From an uncultured Verrucomicrobiales bacterium (GTDB taxonomy: Bacteria; Verrucomicrobiota; Verrucomicrobiia; Verrucomicrobiales; DEV007), in assembly GCA_913058215.1 (NCBI GenBank), contig CAJXQE010000004.1:1-64000 (forward strand): a stretch of 64,000 nt of DNA, read 5' to 3'. Of this stretch, positions 1 to 9,438 are shown one piece after another. Made by a program: the position numbers and the translations under genes. The notes under the pieces are model-generated. The model was not told the DNA's origin, did not search any database, and saw nothing but the letters and a program-made list of their open reading frames with translations. Each line of letters starts with the position of its first letter. Position 1 is the stretch's first letter.

Positions 1-47
1 GAGATCAGCCTCGGTCTCGTGGGCTCGGAGATGTGTATAAGAGACAG
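1..47 (+). other. Untrimmed Illumina Nextera adapter (not genomic)
   Basis: Bases 14-47 match the Nextera Read 2 transposase adapter exactly, ending in the 19-base mosaic end (AGATGTGTATAAGAGACAG, 29-47). Bases 6-13 (CAGCCTCG) fit the Nextera i7 index N710 as it appears in the adapter, and 1-5 (GAGAT) fit the end of P7. The peptide MCIRDS, a common artefact in predicted proteins, is encoded here. True genomic sequence starts at about base 48. Confidence 0.97.
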
Positions 48-201
48 CATCAAGGACGTGGTCAAAAAACTGAAAGAGGAATCAGCCGGCGAGGTTCCCA
101 TTCAATTCATCGCATTTGAGCCAAAAGACGACGACGTGAAGGAGTGGAAGCGGGTTTTGAGGAAAAGCGGGGGAGAATTTCGGGAAATGAAGGAAAAATA
201 G
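48..201 (+). CDS. C-terminal fragment of an unidentified protein
   Basis: About 50 codons remain of a gene whose 5' part lies off the contig; the apparent start at base 19 lies in the adapter and is false. The tail is very rich in Lys and Glu. The pattern of a short beta strand (PIQFIAFEP) followed by a helix and a Gly-Gly-Glu-Phe turn would fit the last strand of a von Willebrand A domain, but this is only a resemblance. It ends with TAG at 199-201. No function is assigned. Confidence 0.5.
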
Positions 202-376
202 CAATTCTTTCGTAGACGTGAAGGAAAACTTGCTTATCAATTGATGAAGTAAGTGTCTGATCATTTTTGGAAAAAATGATTGTGACTTTTGCGCCCCAAG
301 TTCGACTCTTCAATGAAGATGTTGAACACCCGTTCAATATGAATGGGACTCCCCTAACACCAATAAATTAGATACA

Positions 377-1555
377 ATGAAAATTACAGAAAAGATCCAG
401 GAATGGCTTGGAATACTCGGACCTGCGGGTCCTTGGGTTTTTGCGCTCCTCATCATCATCGTTGGCTTTTTCCTTGCCAAGCTCATAAGCGGGCTGATTC
501 GGAAAGTGCTCGGAAAAACCAATTTGGACGAACGTCTCTCCAAGCTTCTTGGACAGGACAGTGCTGGAGCGGAAAAAGGGATCGCGACTTTCGTTTTTTA
601 CCTGATGATGCTTTTCATCGTTGTTTTTGCGCTTACGCAAGCCGGCGAGGAAGAAGCTGTTGCACCCCTGCAGGGAATTTTGACTCAGATTTTCGAGTTT
701 ATTCCCCGCTTACTTGCAGCAGCAGTGATTGGTTTTGTCGCCTGGATCGTTGCTACTTTGGTTAAAAATATTCTCGTCGGGCTGCTCACTGCATCCAAAG
801 TTGATGAACGCCTCGGCATGGAAGAAACCAAGCCGATTACCAACGGTGTTGGTATGATCGCTTTCTTTGGCATCATCCTCATGATGATCCCGAATGCTCT
901 CAAAGCATTGGAAATGACTGAGATTTCTGAACCGATCGGTAACATGATCGATCAGATCTTCGATTACATCCCTAATCTTTTCAGCGGAATTATTCTCTTC
1001 GCGATCGGTTACCTTATTGCGGTGATTGTTCAGAAAGTGCTTTCCAATATCCTCAGCTCCATCGGAGTGGATACGCTTCCTTCGAAGCTAGGTTATCAAG
1101 GCGGTGATTTGATTGCGGGCAAACCTCTCTCTCTCGTAATCAGCTATGTTGCCATGGCGACAATTCTCGTTGTTATTGGTGCTCAGGCGATTGCTACGAT
1201 GCAGCTCGGATTTATCTCCGACCTTGCTCAGGATTTCGTTCCCGGTTACTTCCGCATTCTTGCTGCGATCATCATTTTTGCTGTGGCCATGTATGTAGCG
1301 AACATCGTTGGTCAACTTATTGAGCCGCACAGTGCTTTCTGGGCCAAATACGCACGTATCGCGATCCTTGTTTTCCTCGGAGCAGTTGCTCTTCAGAAAG
1401 CGAACATCTCGAGCCTGACAAACGATACATTCCAAATGCTTATCACTGCTGCGATTATCGCTTCAGCATTCGCGCTGGGTGTGGGTGGAGCGATTGCTCT
1501 CGGTCTAGGTGGTCGTGAAAAAGCCAAGTCAGTTCTGGATAACTGGAAGGGCTGA
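377..1555 (+). CDS. Mechanosensitive-channel-like multipass membrane protein (conserved TM-helix family)
   Basis: The 392-residue protein has repeated pairs of a hydrophobic helix followed by a short amphipathic stretch. A unit like VFALLIIIVGFFLAKLISGLI is followed by KVDERLG-type linkers, and the pattern recurs at about residues 20-50, 110-145, 190-225 and 290-320. This is the layout of the 'conserved TM helix' family related to small-conductance mechanosensitive channels (CmpX-like), expected in the inner membrane. I do not see the soluble beta domain of classical MscS. The ATG at 377 precedes a plausible amphipathic N-terminus. It stands alone, with a rho-independent terminator just after it. 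Channel activity is inferred from the family only. Confidence 0.7.
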   Translation: MKITEKIQEWLGILGPAGPWVFALLIIIVGFFLAKLISGLIRKVLGKTNLDERLSKLLGQDSAGAEKGIATFVFYLMMLFIVVFALTQAGEEEAVAPLQGILTQIFEFIPRLLAAAVIGFVAWIVATLVKNILVGLLTASKVDERLGMEETKPITNGVGMIAFFGIILMMIPNALKALEMTEISEPIGNMIDQIFDYIPNLFSGIILFAIGYLIAVIVQKVLSNILSSIGVDTLPSKLGYQGGDLIAGKPLSLVISYVAMATILVVIGAQAIATMQLGFISDLAQDFVPGYFRILAAIIIFAVAMYVANIVGQLIEPHSAFWAKYARIAILVFLGAVALQKANISSLTNDTFQMLITAAIIASAFALGVGGAIALGLGGREKAKSVLDNWKG

Positions 1556-1586
1556 TCTTTTAGGTTTACTTAAAAATTCTTCGGAG

Positions 1587-1618
1587 CAGGGTTTTCGGTT
1601 TACCGAAAACCCTGTTTT
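1587..1618 (+). terminator. Rho-independent terminator
   Basis: A perfect 12-bp stem (CAGGGTTTTCGG at 1587-1598 with its complement at 1603-1614) closes a 4-base loop and is followed by TTTT. It lies 31 bases after the channel-like gene and separates it from the lipoprotein gene. Confidence 0.85.
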
Positions 1619-1722
1619 CGTTGGTTCATTGCCCGAAAGAGGGTTAGATTATTACTTGAGAAGTTTTAAAAACATTTTTTAATCTCTTAGTAGTACAAAA
1701 TTGTTTTCGTTCACGTATTGTT

Positions 1723-2301
1723 ATGAAGTTCGTCAGTTTGACCAGCCTTGCTTTGATGATGTTGATTTCCATCGCATCGATCAGTTGTAAGAACCGAAAT
1801 TATCCTCCGCCTCCGGCAAGCAATCCGACTGCTGAAGCAGCCCGGTATGGAGAGGGCGCTGCGGATTCGCAGTATCCTGATGGTGAATATGGAGCTGAAG
1901 CCGGTGGTCCGGCTCCCAATGGGAATCCAAACAATCGATTCGGTTTTTCCGGTGAGGAAAACACGGGTCCCAGCCGCAGGGAGATTCGCGAAATGGAGAA
2001 GAAAGAGGAGATCGCTGAAATTCCCGCTCCCAAAAAGGAGGAGCCTGAGAAAATCGAAAAACCCGATCCTCCGAAGAAAACCGGTCCCCCGAGCGTAGGC
2101 GAAATGAAGTTTGCCAATCGAGTTCCCGGTGATGCACTTTCAGTGACCTTGGCCGGCAGCGGTTCCTCATTGGGACAGATTTCTGTAGAGAAATACGATT
2201 CTTCCGGTCAACCCACTGGCGAACCACTTCCCCGGGGAACCCCCGTGGAGATTCCTGATCCCAATAATCCGGGAGGAAAAATTTACTTCAAAGTCCCCTG
2301 A
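1723..2301 (+). CDS. Proline-rich lipoprotein of unknown function
   Basis: The 192-residue protein starts with a basic/hydrophobic signal (MKFVSLTSLALMMLISIAS) ending at Cys22, which suggests lipidation; the residues before it (S-I-S-C) are a poor but usable lipobox. After the Cys the chain is low-complexity: Pro/Ala/Gly-rich, then charged with many Glu and Lys (KKEEPEKIEKPDPPKKTGPP), as in flexible periplasmic spacers. A small folded region may exist at the C-terminus (about residues 125-192). It ends 8 bases before tyrA, so it may share that transcript, but nothing links it to aromatic synthesis. No family was recognised. Confidence 0.7.
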   Translation: MKFVSLTSLALMMLISIASISCKNRNYPPPPASNPTAEAARYGEGAADSQYPDGEYGAEAGGPAPNGNPNNRFGFSGEENTGPSRREIREMEKKEEIAEIPAPKKEEPEKIEKPDPPKKTGPPSVGEMKFANRVPGDALSVTLAGSGSSLGQISVEKYDSSGQPTGEPLPRGTPVEIPDPNNPGGKIYFKVP

Positions 2302-2309
2302 GCGAAGAT

Positions 2310-3173
2310 TTGCCCCATCCGTTTCGCCGGATTGCTGTGCTGGGTCCCGGCCTGATCGGTGGGTCTTTGTTGAAAGCGGTTCGTAAGTATTCGCCGTCAA
2401 TTGAGCTTCGAGCCTGGGCTCGTCGCGAAGAGGCTGTAGAGGAATTGCGGGCGTCCGGATCTGCAGACTTTGCCTCTACAGGCATCGCTGAAGTTGTTGC
2501 GGGAGCCGACCTGGCGATCTTGTGCATGCCGGTCGGCGCGATGGCGGATGCAGTATCGGATTTTCCAGAGGCCAGCCCGGGAGAGCGTTTGCTTGTCACT
2601 GATGTAGGAAGCGTGAAGCAGTCGGTGGTGAACTCTGTCGAGAGTATCGTTCAGAAAAAGGGCGGTTCGTTTATTGGCAGTCATCCTATGGCTGGATCGG
2701 AAAAGTCAGGAATGGAATTCGCGGAAGCGGAACTGTTTCAGGAGGCTCCCGTGATTTTGACCCCCGGAAATTCCGACGGGGAAACCTTGAGTCAGGTTTC
2801 AGCTCTCACTGATTTCTGGGAGAGTCTCGGTTCAAGAGTGAGTCGTATGTCCCCTCCGGAACACGATGAGCTGGTGGCCTCGGTCAGTCATTTGCCACAT
2901 GTAGTGGCCGCGGTTCTCGTGAACACAATTTTGGGGGCGCGGTCGAACGCCGGGCAGTATGCCGGGGGTGGATTCCGCGACACAACGAGAATTGCGGGAG
3001 GGCACGCCGGGATGTGGACTGGCATCTTGATGGAAAATCGAGAAGCGGTTCTCGGTCAGTTGAATGCCTTTTCTTCCGAATTGGAAAAGTGGAAAGAGGC
3101 CATCGGGAAACTTGACACAGACGAGCTTCGCAGCTTTTTAACTCGCGCCTCATCGCTTCGAGAGGATTCCTGA
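2310..3173 (+). CDS. tyrA: Prephenate dehydrogenase
   Basis: This enzyme oxidatively decarboxylates prephenate to 4-hydroxyphenylpyruvate with NAD(P), the committed step to tyrosine, in the cytoplasm. The 287 residues begin with a Rossmann fold (VLGPGLIGGSLL, about residues 10-21). Family landmarks follow in order: DVGSVK (about 97), the substrate-binding GSHPMAGSEKSG (about 124-135) and VSHLPHVVAAVL (about 192-203) leading into the helical dimerisation domain. There is no ACT or chorismate mutase domain. The start used is TTG at 2310; no ATG lies suitably close to the Rossmann strand. It precedes aroA by 35 bases, a frequent pairing. Confidence 0.9.
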   Translation: MPHPFRRIAVLGPGLIGGSLLKAVRKYSPSIELRAWARREEAVEELRASGSADFASTGIAEVVAGADLAILCMPVGAMADAVSDFPEASPGERLLVTDVGSVKQSVVNSVESIVQKKGGSFIGSHPMAGSEKSGMEFAEAELFQEAPVILTPGNSDGETLSQVSALTDFWESLGSRVSRMSPPEHDELVASVSHLPHVVAAVLVNTILGARSNAGQYAGGGFRDTTRIAGGHAGMWTGILMENREAVLGQLNAFSSELEKWKEAIGKLDTDELRSFLTRASSLREDS

Positions 3174-3208
3174 GGAATCTCACCCGGTTTTTTACGCAAA
3201 TTTGCGCT

Positions 3209-4510
3209 ATGTCCGACCTGAAAATTAAAAAAGTTAATAATTTCTCTGCCGAGTTGATCGTGCCGGGAGATAAAAGTATTTCGCATCGCGCCGTGATGTT
3301 TGCCGCCTTGTCGAACGGGGTTTGCGAAATTTCCGGATTCCTTCCGAGTGAAGACTGCTATTCCACTATTGGGGCGATGCGCTCCTTGGGAGTGAAAATA
3401 GAAGAGCTTGGGGGATCGGATAATCGACTTCGGGTTCATGGGTGCCGGGGACAGTTTGATCCACCGGAGCGTCCTATCGATTGCGGAAACAGCGGGACGA
3501 CGATGCGTCTTCTGTCGGGGATTCTCGCGGCTCAGCCTTTTTCTTCTCAGCTGATTGGTGATGAGTCGCTCAGCAAGCGCCCTATGAACCGGGTGGCTAT
3601 TCCTCTCGAAAAAATGGGAGCGAAGATTGTCGGCAGGGGAGACAGGAAAACCCCGCCAATCAATATTACGGGTGCGGAGACTGTTCGCGCGATCGATTAC
3701 GCATCGCCGGTGGCAAGTGCCCAGGTGAAAAGTGCGGTGATGCTTGCCGGAATGTTCGCTAAAGGGAAAACAACGGTCAGTGAGCCATACCCTTCGAGGG
3801 ATCACACCGAGCGAATGCTGAATTATCTCCTCGTGAAGAATTTGAGAGACGGCGATACCGTTTCAATCTGGGGCGGGCAGATTCCCGAGTCCCGCGATAT
3901 CGTGGTTCCCGGAGATATTTCGAGCGCCGCGTTCTGGATTGTTGCAGCTGCTGCGCAGCCGGGTTCGAGGTTGCTTGTTAACAATGTGGGAATGAATCCC
4001 ACCCGGACAGGTATTCTCAGCGCAATGATCCGCATGGGGGCAACTATCAACGAGCGAATCGATGAATCGGGATGCGAGCCGATGGGTTCCGTGGAAGTCA
4101 TCGGAGGAAATCTTCGCAGTATTGAAATAGGTGGAGAGGAAATTCCCCGTCTTATCGATGAGATTCCAATTCTGGCTGTTGCTGCTGCGATGGCGGAAGG
4201 GAAAACAGTAATCAAAGATGCAGCTGAGCTTCGGGTCAAAGAGAGCGACCGGATTTCAGCGGTGGCAGAGAATCTCCGACGCATGGGGGTTCCCGTGCAG
4301 GAATTTGCCGATGGGATGGAGATCACCGGTGTTGAGGAATTGCAGGGTGCAGAGGTGGAATCCCTGGGAGATCACCGCATTGCAATGGCTTTTGCGATCG
4401 CCGGGATATACGCCAGTGGTGAAACCATCATTCGAGGAACGGAGTGTATCGAGACTTCCTATCCAGGATTTGTTCCGGAGCTTGAGCAGCTTATGGCTGG
4501 AAATCATTGA
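3209..4510 (+). CDS. aroA: 3-phosphoshikimate 1-carboxyvinyltransferase (EPSP synthase)
   Basis: The enzyme joins phosphoenolpyruvate to shikimate-3-phosphate to give EPSP, the sixth step of the shikimate pathway. The 433-residue length is normal. Visible signatures are GDKSISHRA (about residues 20-28, with the catalytic Lys), DCGNSGTTMRLL (about 91-102, PEP binding), RDHTERML (about 198-205) and the late KESDRI segment (about 346-351). The ATG at 3209 gives the expected N-terminus. It follows tyrA closely and is probably co-transcribed with it. A 217-base non-coding gap follows. Confidence 0.95.
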   Translation: MSDLKIKKVNNFSAELIVPGDKSISHRAVMFAALSNGVCEISGFLPSEDCYSTIGAMRSLGVKIEELGGSDNRLRVHGCRGQFDPPERPIDCGNSGTTMRLLSGILAAQPFSSQLIGDESLSKRPMNRVAIPLEKMGAKIVGRGDRKTPPINITGAETVRAIDYASPVASAQVKSAVMLAGMFAKGKTTVSEPYPSRDHTERMLNYLLVKNLRDGDTVSIWGGQIPESRDIVVPGDISSAAFWIVAAAAQPGSRLLVNNVGMNPTRTGILSAMIRMGATINERIDESGCEPMGSVEVIGGNLRSIEIGGEEIPRLIDEIPILAVAAAMAEGKTVIKDAAELRVKESDRISAVAENLRRMGVPVQEFADGMEITGVEELQGAEVESLGDHRIAMAFAIAGIYASGETIIRGTECIETSYPGFVPELEQLMAGNH

Positions 4511-4656
4511 AAAGATCAGAAAAGGTTTGCCTCCGGTGGCCCTGATTTGCTATTTCAGATTCCGTAGTCTGAAATTCGCGACGTAAATACATCGTAAAGC
4601 CAAAAATTTGGCCTGTTCAGCAAAATTGTCTTGTATTGTCATTGTAATTGCATCAG

Positions 4657-4669
4657 TTTACATTGTAAA
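4657..4669. promoter_or_regulatory. 13-bp palindrome upstream of the Verru_Chthon cassette
   Basis: TTTACATTGTAAA is a perfect inverted repeat (6-bp arms, one central base) 58 bases before the cassette's first start codon, in an AT-rich stretch with two further ATTGTMA-like half sites just upstream (4634-4647). It could be an operator or overlap the promoter of the cassette. No regulator can be named from the sequence. Confidence 0.35.
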
Positions 4670-4727
4670 ACATTTGTGAAGTCCCGTTCCGGGTCCCTTT
4701 TGCTTCAATTCAACCACCTCATATAAA

Positions 4728-7700
4728 ATGAAAATTGCGGAAAAAATTCGAAAGACCCGATTCTTTTCGATCCCTCGGGGCAACAAAAACAAAGCCGGGA
4801 AACGCGGTGTCGCGTTGATCACTGTCCTCACGATTATGTCGTTGACGACGATTCTGGTGCTGACGTTTTTCTCACTCGCAAACAGTGAGCGAACCGCTTC
4901 AAACACTTATTCACACGGCCTCCAGGCACAGCAGGTTGCTGAGCAGGCAGTGAACATGGCAATCGGCCAGATTCGCAAGGCGACTACGGTTGATGTGGAT
5001 ACCTCAACCAATGCCTGGGCTTCGCAGCCTGGTGCGATTCGGGTGTGGGATGATTCAGGAAATTTGCTTTCCCTCTTCAAGCTCTATTCCGATGAGACGA
5101 TGGTTGAAGGGGATGTCTTGGGAGCGACGACAGATTTTGATGACATGTTGGGCTGGAGCTCTCAGCCCGAGCAGTATGTCGATTTGAACGAGCCGGTGAT
5201 TCGGGGCAAAAAGGTCTACTACCCAATTGTGAATCCAGCTGCTGCTGAAACTCCCGCCTGGCCAAAAGCGATTGGGGATGATGATCGTGGAGTGGAAGGA
5301 TTCCGCTACAATTACGACAACCTTCACACACTCTCGGATGAGGGGCGGATTGGTCAAAAGGCTGCGGGTATACTTGAGGATGAAGAAAAGCTGACTTTGA
5401 TCGGTGGTCATCCGGCGATGCCTGCTAAATGGATCTATCAAACCGCTGATGGAAGCCTGGGCACAGTGATCGCCGGGTCGGGGAAATTTAAGCCCTTTAC
5501 CGGGGCGACTCCGGCATCGGAGGAAAATCCTATTGTTGCTCGATTTGCGTTCTGGTCGGATGACGAAACTTCCAAGCTGAATGTAAATGTTCATGCGGGT
5601 GGTCTCGCCTGGGACATTCCAAAAGCCGGTGGCGACATGGATATGGACATGGCCAAGTACCAACCTGCGCAGCACGAGTGGCAGCGTTATCCCGGTCACC
5701 CTGCCTCAACGCACTTGATTCCTGCATTGGCTCCCGGAGTTCTCGATATCGTAAATGATCGGGATGCTATGGAGATGCTTTTTCGAATTGTCCCGCGTGT
5801 TGTCGGTGGGGGTTCAGAGTCGGGAACGCGTCTGATTGATACCCGAAATGAGGAAGAGGCCAATGGGCTGATTGCGGATAAAGATAATCTGTTCCCGACA
5901 ATTGATGATATCATCATGCGTCCGGACCGGACGGTGGCTGAATTTCCCGATGCGAAAGGAAAAGCTCTCCCTGAAGAAGAGCTCAGTGAATATCTGGAGA
6001 GGGCAAAGTTTTTTATTACCGCAGTGAGTCGGGCTCCTGAGGTTAACCTTCACAATAAGCCGCGTGTTGCCATCTGGCCGATTAATGAAGCGGAGTATGG
6101 CTCTGAGGACTATGACCTGAAGCTGACCGCATTTGACAGGTTGATTCACTATTGTGCATCGATGGGGGAAGATTCGAGTGAGTTTGGTCGTTACGAATAC
6201 ATTTTCAAGCGTGGGCAGGCTGATAGTGATATCTACGACTACGAGAGCATTCCGAGAAACAAGGAGTTGTATGAATATCTTTACAAATTCCTCGACAAGA
6301 AAGTGCCGGGATATGGCGGTAGTTTTACCGGCAAGTATTCAGAGGCTGACACAAAGCAGCTTCTGACTCTGATATTTGACTACATTCGTTCGACCAATCT
6401 TCATGATGATACCGTTTACGGTAAGCAATTCGAACAAGCATTTAAAAAGGTGAACTCCTCTAAGCACCGGACTTTTACCAACTGGCGTGATGGTAATGAT
6501 TTTAACAAAGGGTTTGGACAAAAGGGGCACGGTCAGGTCACGCCGATTCGAATTGACGGCACCAAGGGTATTGGTCGCTTTTTCACTCTATCGAGTTCAG
6601 AAATTATGATTTCCTGTGTGGCGGAAGTCACCAGAGGGCATCCTCAGTATCCCGGTGTTAATGGTTATCGCGGAAATGGTCAGCAGGATCCCGGTGATAT
6701 TAAGCAATACACCAACTTGCCTCCACTTGCACCAGCGGTGAGGCAGGAAACTCCCAGTTCATGGCCTCCATGGCTGACAGCGCTGAAGACTGCCGCGAAT
6801 GGAGGCGATGCAGAAGCTGAAGAGGAATTTGAGGCTGCGTTCAAAGAGTGGAACTGGAACTGGAACCTTGCTTTCCTCAGTGATTCCTACAAAGCGGCTG
6901 TTCTCGCAAATCCGACCAGTGCAAAATTCAACCGGGGCCTTCTTGCCGGAACAGGAGATGAGCTTCGTTTGAAGGACGGGGAAAAAATGGCTCAGGCAGT
7001 GTTTCTCTTTAATCTCTTCAGCCCGAGTATCGGATGGAGCGGGATCAATCCGGACATGGAAGTTCACATTGAGAAGAAAAACGGAATGACCTTCAGTGGC
7101 GAAACCGGCGGTATTGAGTTCCTCGGGTTTTCCGGTCAGGGCAACCTCCAGAGAAATGGCGGCGGTGATGCCTCGACCTACATCTGGGCGACAAACTGGA
7201 TCAAGCCTCACCGCGAGGGTGGAGTGCGAGCCTGGGGTGGTCTGATGCCTTTTCCTTTTACCTTTCAAGCACGTGACGTGCTCGGTGACAGGGCTTACCG
7301 TCGTCAGGCGGGGTCTGTATGGCGGCAGATGTGGGACAAACAGGATTCTACCAGTCCTCATGTTCGCTGTAAATTAACTCCTCTGGACCGCGGTTATGAT
7401 AAGTTGGAGGATGCGCTGGGTGCCGTCTCCAATGCTCGGGATATCGGGAATAACGGCGTGGAGAATACCAGTCAGTCTTATCGTTACGACCTGGTCACAG
7501 TTCCTTTCAAAGTCACTGGCGGGAGCGGAGTGAGCTTCTCCGGTGGAGACGTGGAATTCCGGATTTACGATGGTGGCGAATATACGGAGAATTCGTATCA
7601 GGATGATGGAAGCGGGGCAGATGCCAATACTCTCGTTCAGACGATTGAGTTGGAATATCCCAGCTTCAGTCACGGAACAAATGAGCTGATTATGGCTACC

Positions 7701-9392
7701 GGTCGTCCAGGTTATGTGAATGAATTTAATGCTCTGAGTTCCGATTCTTCCGGGGTGTTGGAAATGGCCAGTCTTACCGCTGATCCGGCAAATCCGTGGG
7801 ATACGGAATGGACATCGGCTCAGTTGAAAGGTGGTCGCTGGTCCAACAGTGTCGGCCCGGCTGACAATGCGATCTACTCCGGAAATACGAGATATCTCAA
7901 TTTGAGAGGTCGGATGGCTGATGCGACGATTCACTGGAGTGGTCCCTATGTTCACAACGGTGATATTGTGAAGTCTGTCGCTGTTGCGCATGGGGATATG
8001 CGGATTATTGCGGCACGTCCTGAAATCGACAAAAACGATGACTATTTTCAGCCGCACCGGAATTACGGGAAAAATCAGAAGATGGCCCACTCTTTGACGA
8101 ATGCACTGGGACGATCGGTGACCGGATTCAACGCGGACGACAGTAAGGATTATCTGATTGTTACCGGTTTGCCGGGCAATCGTCCTTATCGGGGTGCCGC
8201 GCCGCTTCCGTTTGCCACTGAGAAATCTGAGGATGTCCAGTTGTATGGTGATTTTGACAATGGTGCCGGGACGATGATTGACGGCCCTTACATCAACAAG
8301 CCTGATGAAGGAAATGTTCACGCCTTGAAAACCAAGTTCGAGCAGGAGCTTGTCCATCACTGGGAAGCGCTTCGGAACTATGGAGATTTCCCTTACTTCA
8401 GTAATCCTGAGAAGGCGGAGTCAGGTGGCCCTGCTTACTTCTCACCGAACCGGATTGTCTCCGGACCGGGGATGTTTGGTTCTCTGCCAACCCAGGCTGA
8501 TGACAACAGGCCCTGGCAGACCCTTCTGTTCCGTCCAAATGTCATTGGGGCTGGTTACTCTTCGCACCCCGGGGCTGAAACCCCGCCTGATCACCTGATT
8601 ATGGACCTGTTCTGGATGCCGGTGGTTGAGCCTTATGCAATCAGTGAGCCGCTTTCCACGGCGGGTCGGATCAACATGAATTACGACATCCTGCCTTATA
8701 GGCATATTGACCGTAGCACGGCGATTCGCGGAGTCTTCCGTTCGGAGTTGATCCTCTGTATTCCGAATAAGTGGCACGAGAGTTACAAGCACAATCGCGG
8801 TCGCGGTCGGGGTTACCACTGGCGTGATGCTCCCTACAACGGTCAGCTTCAAGGCAAGCGTCTACGGGGTGTTATTGTCGAGGATGCGACACTGGAACAA
8901 TTCAGGTCGAAGTTTGACCAGGGTGAAATCTTCAAGTCAGCAACAGAGATTTGCGATATCCACTTGATCACAGAAGAGATCGCGGTTCGTCTCGGGATTA
9001 ACTCCAATAAAGCGAAGATCGGCACTTACGAGCCAACCCTTGAGGACATGGAGAATGGTAAATATTGGAGAGATCATTCTCTGGTCGGGGACAATTCCCG
9101 CGAGCGCCCTTACACTAATATCCATCAGCGTCTCACCACGAAGTCGAACACTTTCCGTGTTCACTATCGGGCTCAGGTCTTGAAGCAGTCGAGAAGAGAT
9201 AACAGCACTGACTATGAGAATTGGAACCCTGCGCTGGACACTGTTCAGGCTGAGTACCGCGGTTCTTCCATTGTTGAGCGCTATATCGACCCTGATGATC
9301 CTGAGGTGCCTGATTTTGCGGATGCAAATTCGATTTCCATCGATGAATTCTATAAGTTCCGCGTCGTGAATCCCCGTAGATTTGCCCCTTAA
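4728..9392 (+). CDS. Verru_Chthon cassette protein A
   Basis: This giant 1554-residue protein opens with a basic stretch and a single hydrophobic helix (GVALITVLTIMSLTTILVLTF, about residues 27-47) like that of PilX/GspK-type minor pilins: a short hydrophobic anchor followed by SERTAS and an amphipathic helix. The remaining 1500 residues are soluble, beta-rich and full of Gly, Asp, Asn and aromatic residues, fitting a large surface or periplasmic domain. Length, anchor and the three pilin-like genes behind it match the four-gene Verru_Chthon cassette (proteins A-D) known from Verrucomicrobium and Chthoniobacter, whose function is unknown. I infer that A is the cargo or tip-like component of a type II/IV-like pseudopilus. 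Confidence 0.85.
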   Translation: MKIAEKIRKTRFFSIPRGNKNKAGKRGVALITVLTIMSLTTILVLTFFSLANSERTASNTYSHGLQAQQVAEQAVNMAIGQIRKATTVDVDTSTNAWASQPGAIRVWDDSGNLLSLFKLYSDETMVEGDVLGATTDFDDMLGWSSQPEQYVDLNEPVIRGKKVYYPIVNPAAAETPAWPKAIGDDDRGVEGFRYNYDNLHTLSDEGRIGQKAAGILEDEEKLTLIGGHPAMPAKWIYQTADGSLGTVIAGSGKFKPFTGATPASEENPIVARFAFWSDDETSKLNVNVHAGGLAWDIPKAGGDMDMDMAKYQPAQHEWQRYPGHPASTHLIPALAPGVLDIVNDRDAMEMLFRIVPRVVGGGSESGTRLIDTRNEEEANGLIADKDNLFPTIDDIIMRPDRTVAEFPDAKGKALPEEELSEYLERAKFFITAVSRAPEVNLHNKPRVAIWPINEAEYGSEDYDLKLTAFDRLIHYCASMGEDSSEFGRYEYIFKRGQADSDIYDYESIPRNKELYEYLYKFLDKKVPGYGGSFTGKYSEADTKQLLTLIFDYIRSTNLHDDTVYGKQFEQAFKKVNSSKHRTFTNWRDGNDFNKGFGQKGHGQVTPIRIDGTKGIGRFFTLSSSEIMISCVAEVTRGHPQYPGVNGYRGNGQQDPGDIKQYTNLPPLAPAVRQETPSSWPPWLTALKTAANGGDAEAEEEFEAAFKEWNWNWNLAFLSDSYKAAVLANPTSAKFNRGLLAGTGDELRLKDGEKMAQAVFLFNLFSPSIGWSGINPDMEVHIEKKNGMTFSGETGGIEFLGFSGQGNLQRNGGGDASTYIWATNWIKPHREGGVRAWGGLMPFPFTFQARDVLGDRAYRRQAGSVWRQMWDKQDSTSPHVRCKLTPLDRGYDKLEDALGAVSNARDIGNNGVENTSQSYRYDLVTVPFKVTGGSGVSFSGGDVEFRIYDGGEYTENSYQDDGSGADANTLVQTIELEYPSFSHGTNELIMATGRPGYVNEFNALSSDSSGVLEMASLTADPANPWDTEWTSAQLKGGRWSNSVGPADNAIYSGNTRYLNLRGRMADATIHWSGPYVHNGDIVKSVAVAHGDMRIIAARPEIDKNDDYFQPHRNYGKNQKMAHSLTNALGRSVTGFNADDSKDYLIVTGLPGNRPYRGAAPLPFATEKSEDVQLYGDFDNGAGTMIDGPYINKPDEGNVHALKTKFEQELVHHWEALRNYGDFPYFSNPEKAESGGPAYFSPNRIVSGPGMFGSLPTQADDNRPWQTLLFRPNVIGAGYSSHPGAETPPDHLIMDLFWMPVVEPYAISEPLSTAGRINMNYDILPYRHIDRSTAIRGVFRSELILCIPNKWHESYKHNRGRGRGYHWRDAPYNGQLQGKRLRGVIVEDATLEQFRSKFDQGEIFKSATEICDIHLITEEIAVRLGINSNKAKIGTYEPTLEDMENGKYWRDHSLVGDNSRERPYTNIHQRLTTKSNTFRVHYRAQVLKQSRRDNSTDYENWNPALDTVQAEYRGSSIVERYIDPDDPEVPDFADANSISIDEFYKFRVVNPRRFAP

Positions 9393-9438
9393 TGTTGAAA
9401 CCTGTGTTTCGCGTGAGGATATTTAGATCTGATAAATT

